DNA of 6,026 bases, from NCBI GenBank assembly GCA_013816275.1, contig JACDER010000105.1, positions 1 through 6,026 on the forward strand, given 5' to 3'. This document shows, one piece after another, positions 5,540-6,026 of this stretch (position 1 is its first letter; each line of letters opens with the position of its first letter). The stretch is from Actinomycetota bacterium (GTDB taxonomy: Bacteria; Actinomycetota; Thermoleophilia; Gaiellales; Gaiellaceae). The notes beneath the pieces were generated by a model that worked only from the letters and a program-made list of their open reading frames with translations, searched no databases and was not told where the DNA came from. The position numbers were made by a program, and so were the translations under genes.

Positions 5540-6026
5540 ATGGCCGAGCTCGGGACGATGCGCGTCAAGGGCGGCCTCGCCGAGATGCTGAAGGGCGGGG
5601 TGATCATGGACGTGACCGACGCCGAGCAGGCGCGGATTGCGGAGGACGCCGGCGCCTGCGCGGTCATGGCGCTCGAGCGCGTCCCCGCCGACATCCGCCG
5701 CGACGGCGGCGTCGCGCGCATGGCCGATCCAGACAAGATCGCCGAGATTCAGGAGGCCGTGACCATCCCCGTGATGGCGAAGGCGCGGATCGGGCACTTC
5801 GTCGAGGCCCAGATTCTGGAGGCGCTCGAGGTCGACTACATCGACGAGTCCGAGGTGCTGACGCCGGCCGACATACAGCACCACATCGACAAGTGGCAGT
5901 TCACCGTCCCGTTCGTCTGCGGCTGCACGAACCTCGGTGAGGCGCTGCGCCGCATCTCCGAAGGTGCGGCCATGATCCGCACCAAGGGCGAGGCGGGGAC
6001 GGGCGACATCGTCAACGCGGTCACCC
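5540..6026 (+). CDS. pdxS: Pyridoxal 5'-phosphate synthase lyase subunit PdxS, 3' end outside window
   Basis: The first 162 codons of PdxS are present. The enzyme is the (beta/alpha)8-barrel subunit of the DXP-independent vitamin B6 pathway; it makes pyridoxal 5'-phosphate from ribose 5-phosphate, glyceraldehyde 3-phosphate and ammonia supplied by the glutaminase PdxT. Conserved blocks are [15 protein letters not shown] (11-25), [18 protein letters not shown] (44-61), [20 protein letters not shown] (77-96), [15 protein letters not shown] (98-112) and [15 protein letters not shown] (141-155). The catalytic residues stand at the expected places: D24, Schiff-base K81 and K149. [15 protein letters not shown] is typical of actinobacterial versions. 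The full protein is usually about 290-300 residues, so nearly half is missing; pdxT commonly follows. The start fits the family's length before the barrel. There is no clear Shine-Dalgarno sequence; see the leaderless promoter call. Confidence 0.97.
   Translation, partial: MAELGTMRVKGGLAEMLKGGVIMDVTDAEQARIAEDAGACAVMALERVPADIRRDGGVARMADPDKIAEIQEAVTIPVMAKARIGHFVEAQILEALEVDYIDESEVLTPADIQHHIDKWQFTVPFVCGCTNLGEALRRISEGAAMIRTKGEAGTGDIVNAVT

Noticed and set aside
4637..5884. Several minus-strand frames opposite the DUF1385 and pdxS genes
   Set aside because: They mirror genes with strong family motifs and have charged, low-complexity products typical of complementary-strand frames.

Overview
The window is high-GC bacterial chromosome with no phage, transposon, CRISPR or toxin-antitoxin signature. 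The PdxS N-terminal half looks actinobacterial, and the DUF1385 protein and 25-residue membrane peptide fit that. A deep-branching actinomycete such as Thermoleophilia is my best guess, by inference only; no marker gene proves it.

Layout. Bases 1-47 are the 3' part of a tRNA with a CAU anticodon, cut by the window edge. Bases 48-182 are non-coding and hold an inverted repeat and a short sequence that looks like the 3' end of a tmRNA or tRNA. From 3335 down to 183 the minus strand carries a compact four-gene polar amino acid ABC importer operon: ATPase, periplasmic-type binding protein, then two membrane permeases. ATPase/binding protein and permease/permease junctions overlap (ATGA and TGATG). 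A perfect 12-bp hairpin separates binding protein from permeases. A good sigma70-type promoter (TTGACT, 17-bp spacer, TTTGAT) lies just upstream of the ATPase.

Across a 265-bp divergent intergenic region, a SpoU/TrmH-family RNA 2'-O-methyltransferase runs on the plus strand (3601-4425). Its downstream gap contains a folded element followed at once by a textbook intrinsic terminator (4511-4536). Next come a 25-residue membrane peptide with a good ribosome binding site (4609-4686), a GC-rich hairpin, a DUF1385 (YqhQ-like) membrane protein (4757-5530), and the first 162 codons of pdxS, the pyridoxal 5'-phosphate synthase lyase subunit, which runs off the end.

How they work together. The four minus-strand genes should form one importer: the binding protein captures an amino acid outside, two different permeases form the channel, and the ATPase powers it. 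The plus-strand genes are housekeeping or unknown. The most notable regulatory reading is that pdxS may be transcribed as a leaderless mRNA from a -10 box (TAGAAT) that uses the stop codon of the DUF1385 gene. I see no convincing new multi-gene system; the points of interest are regulatory and small-gene features.
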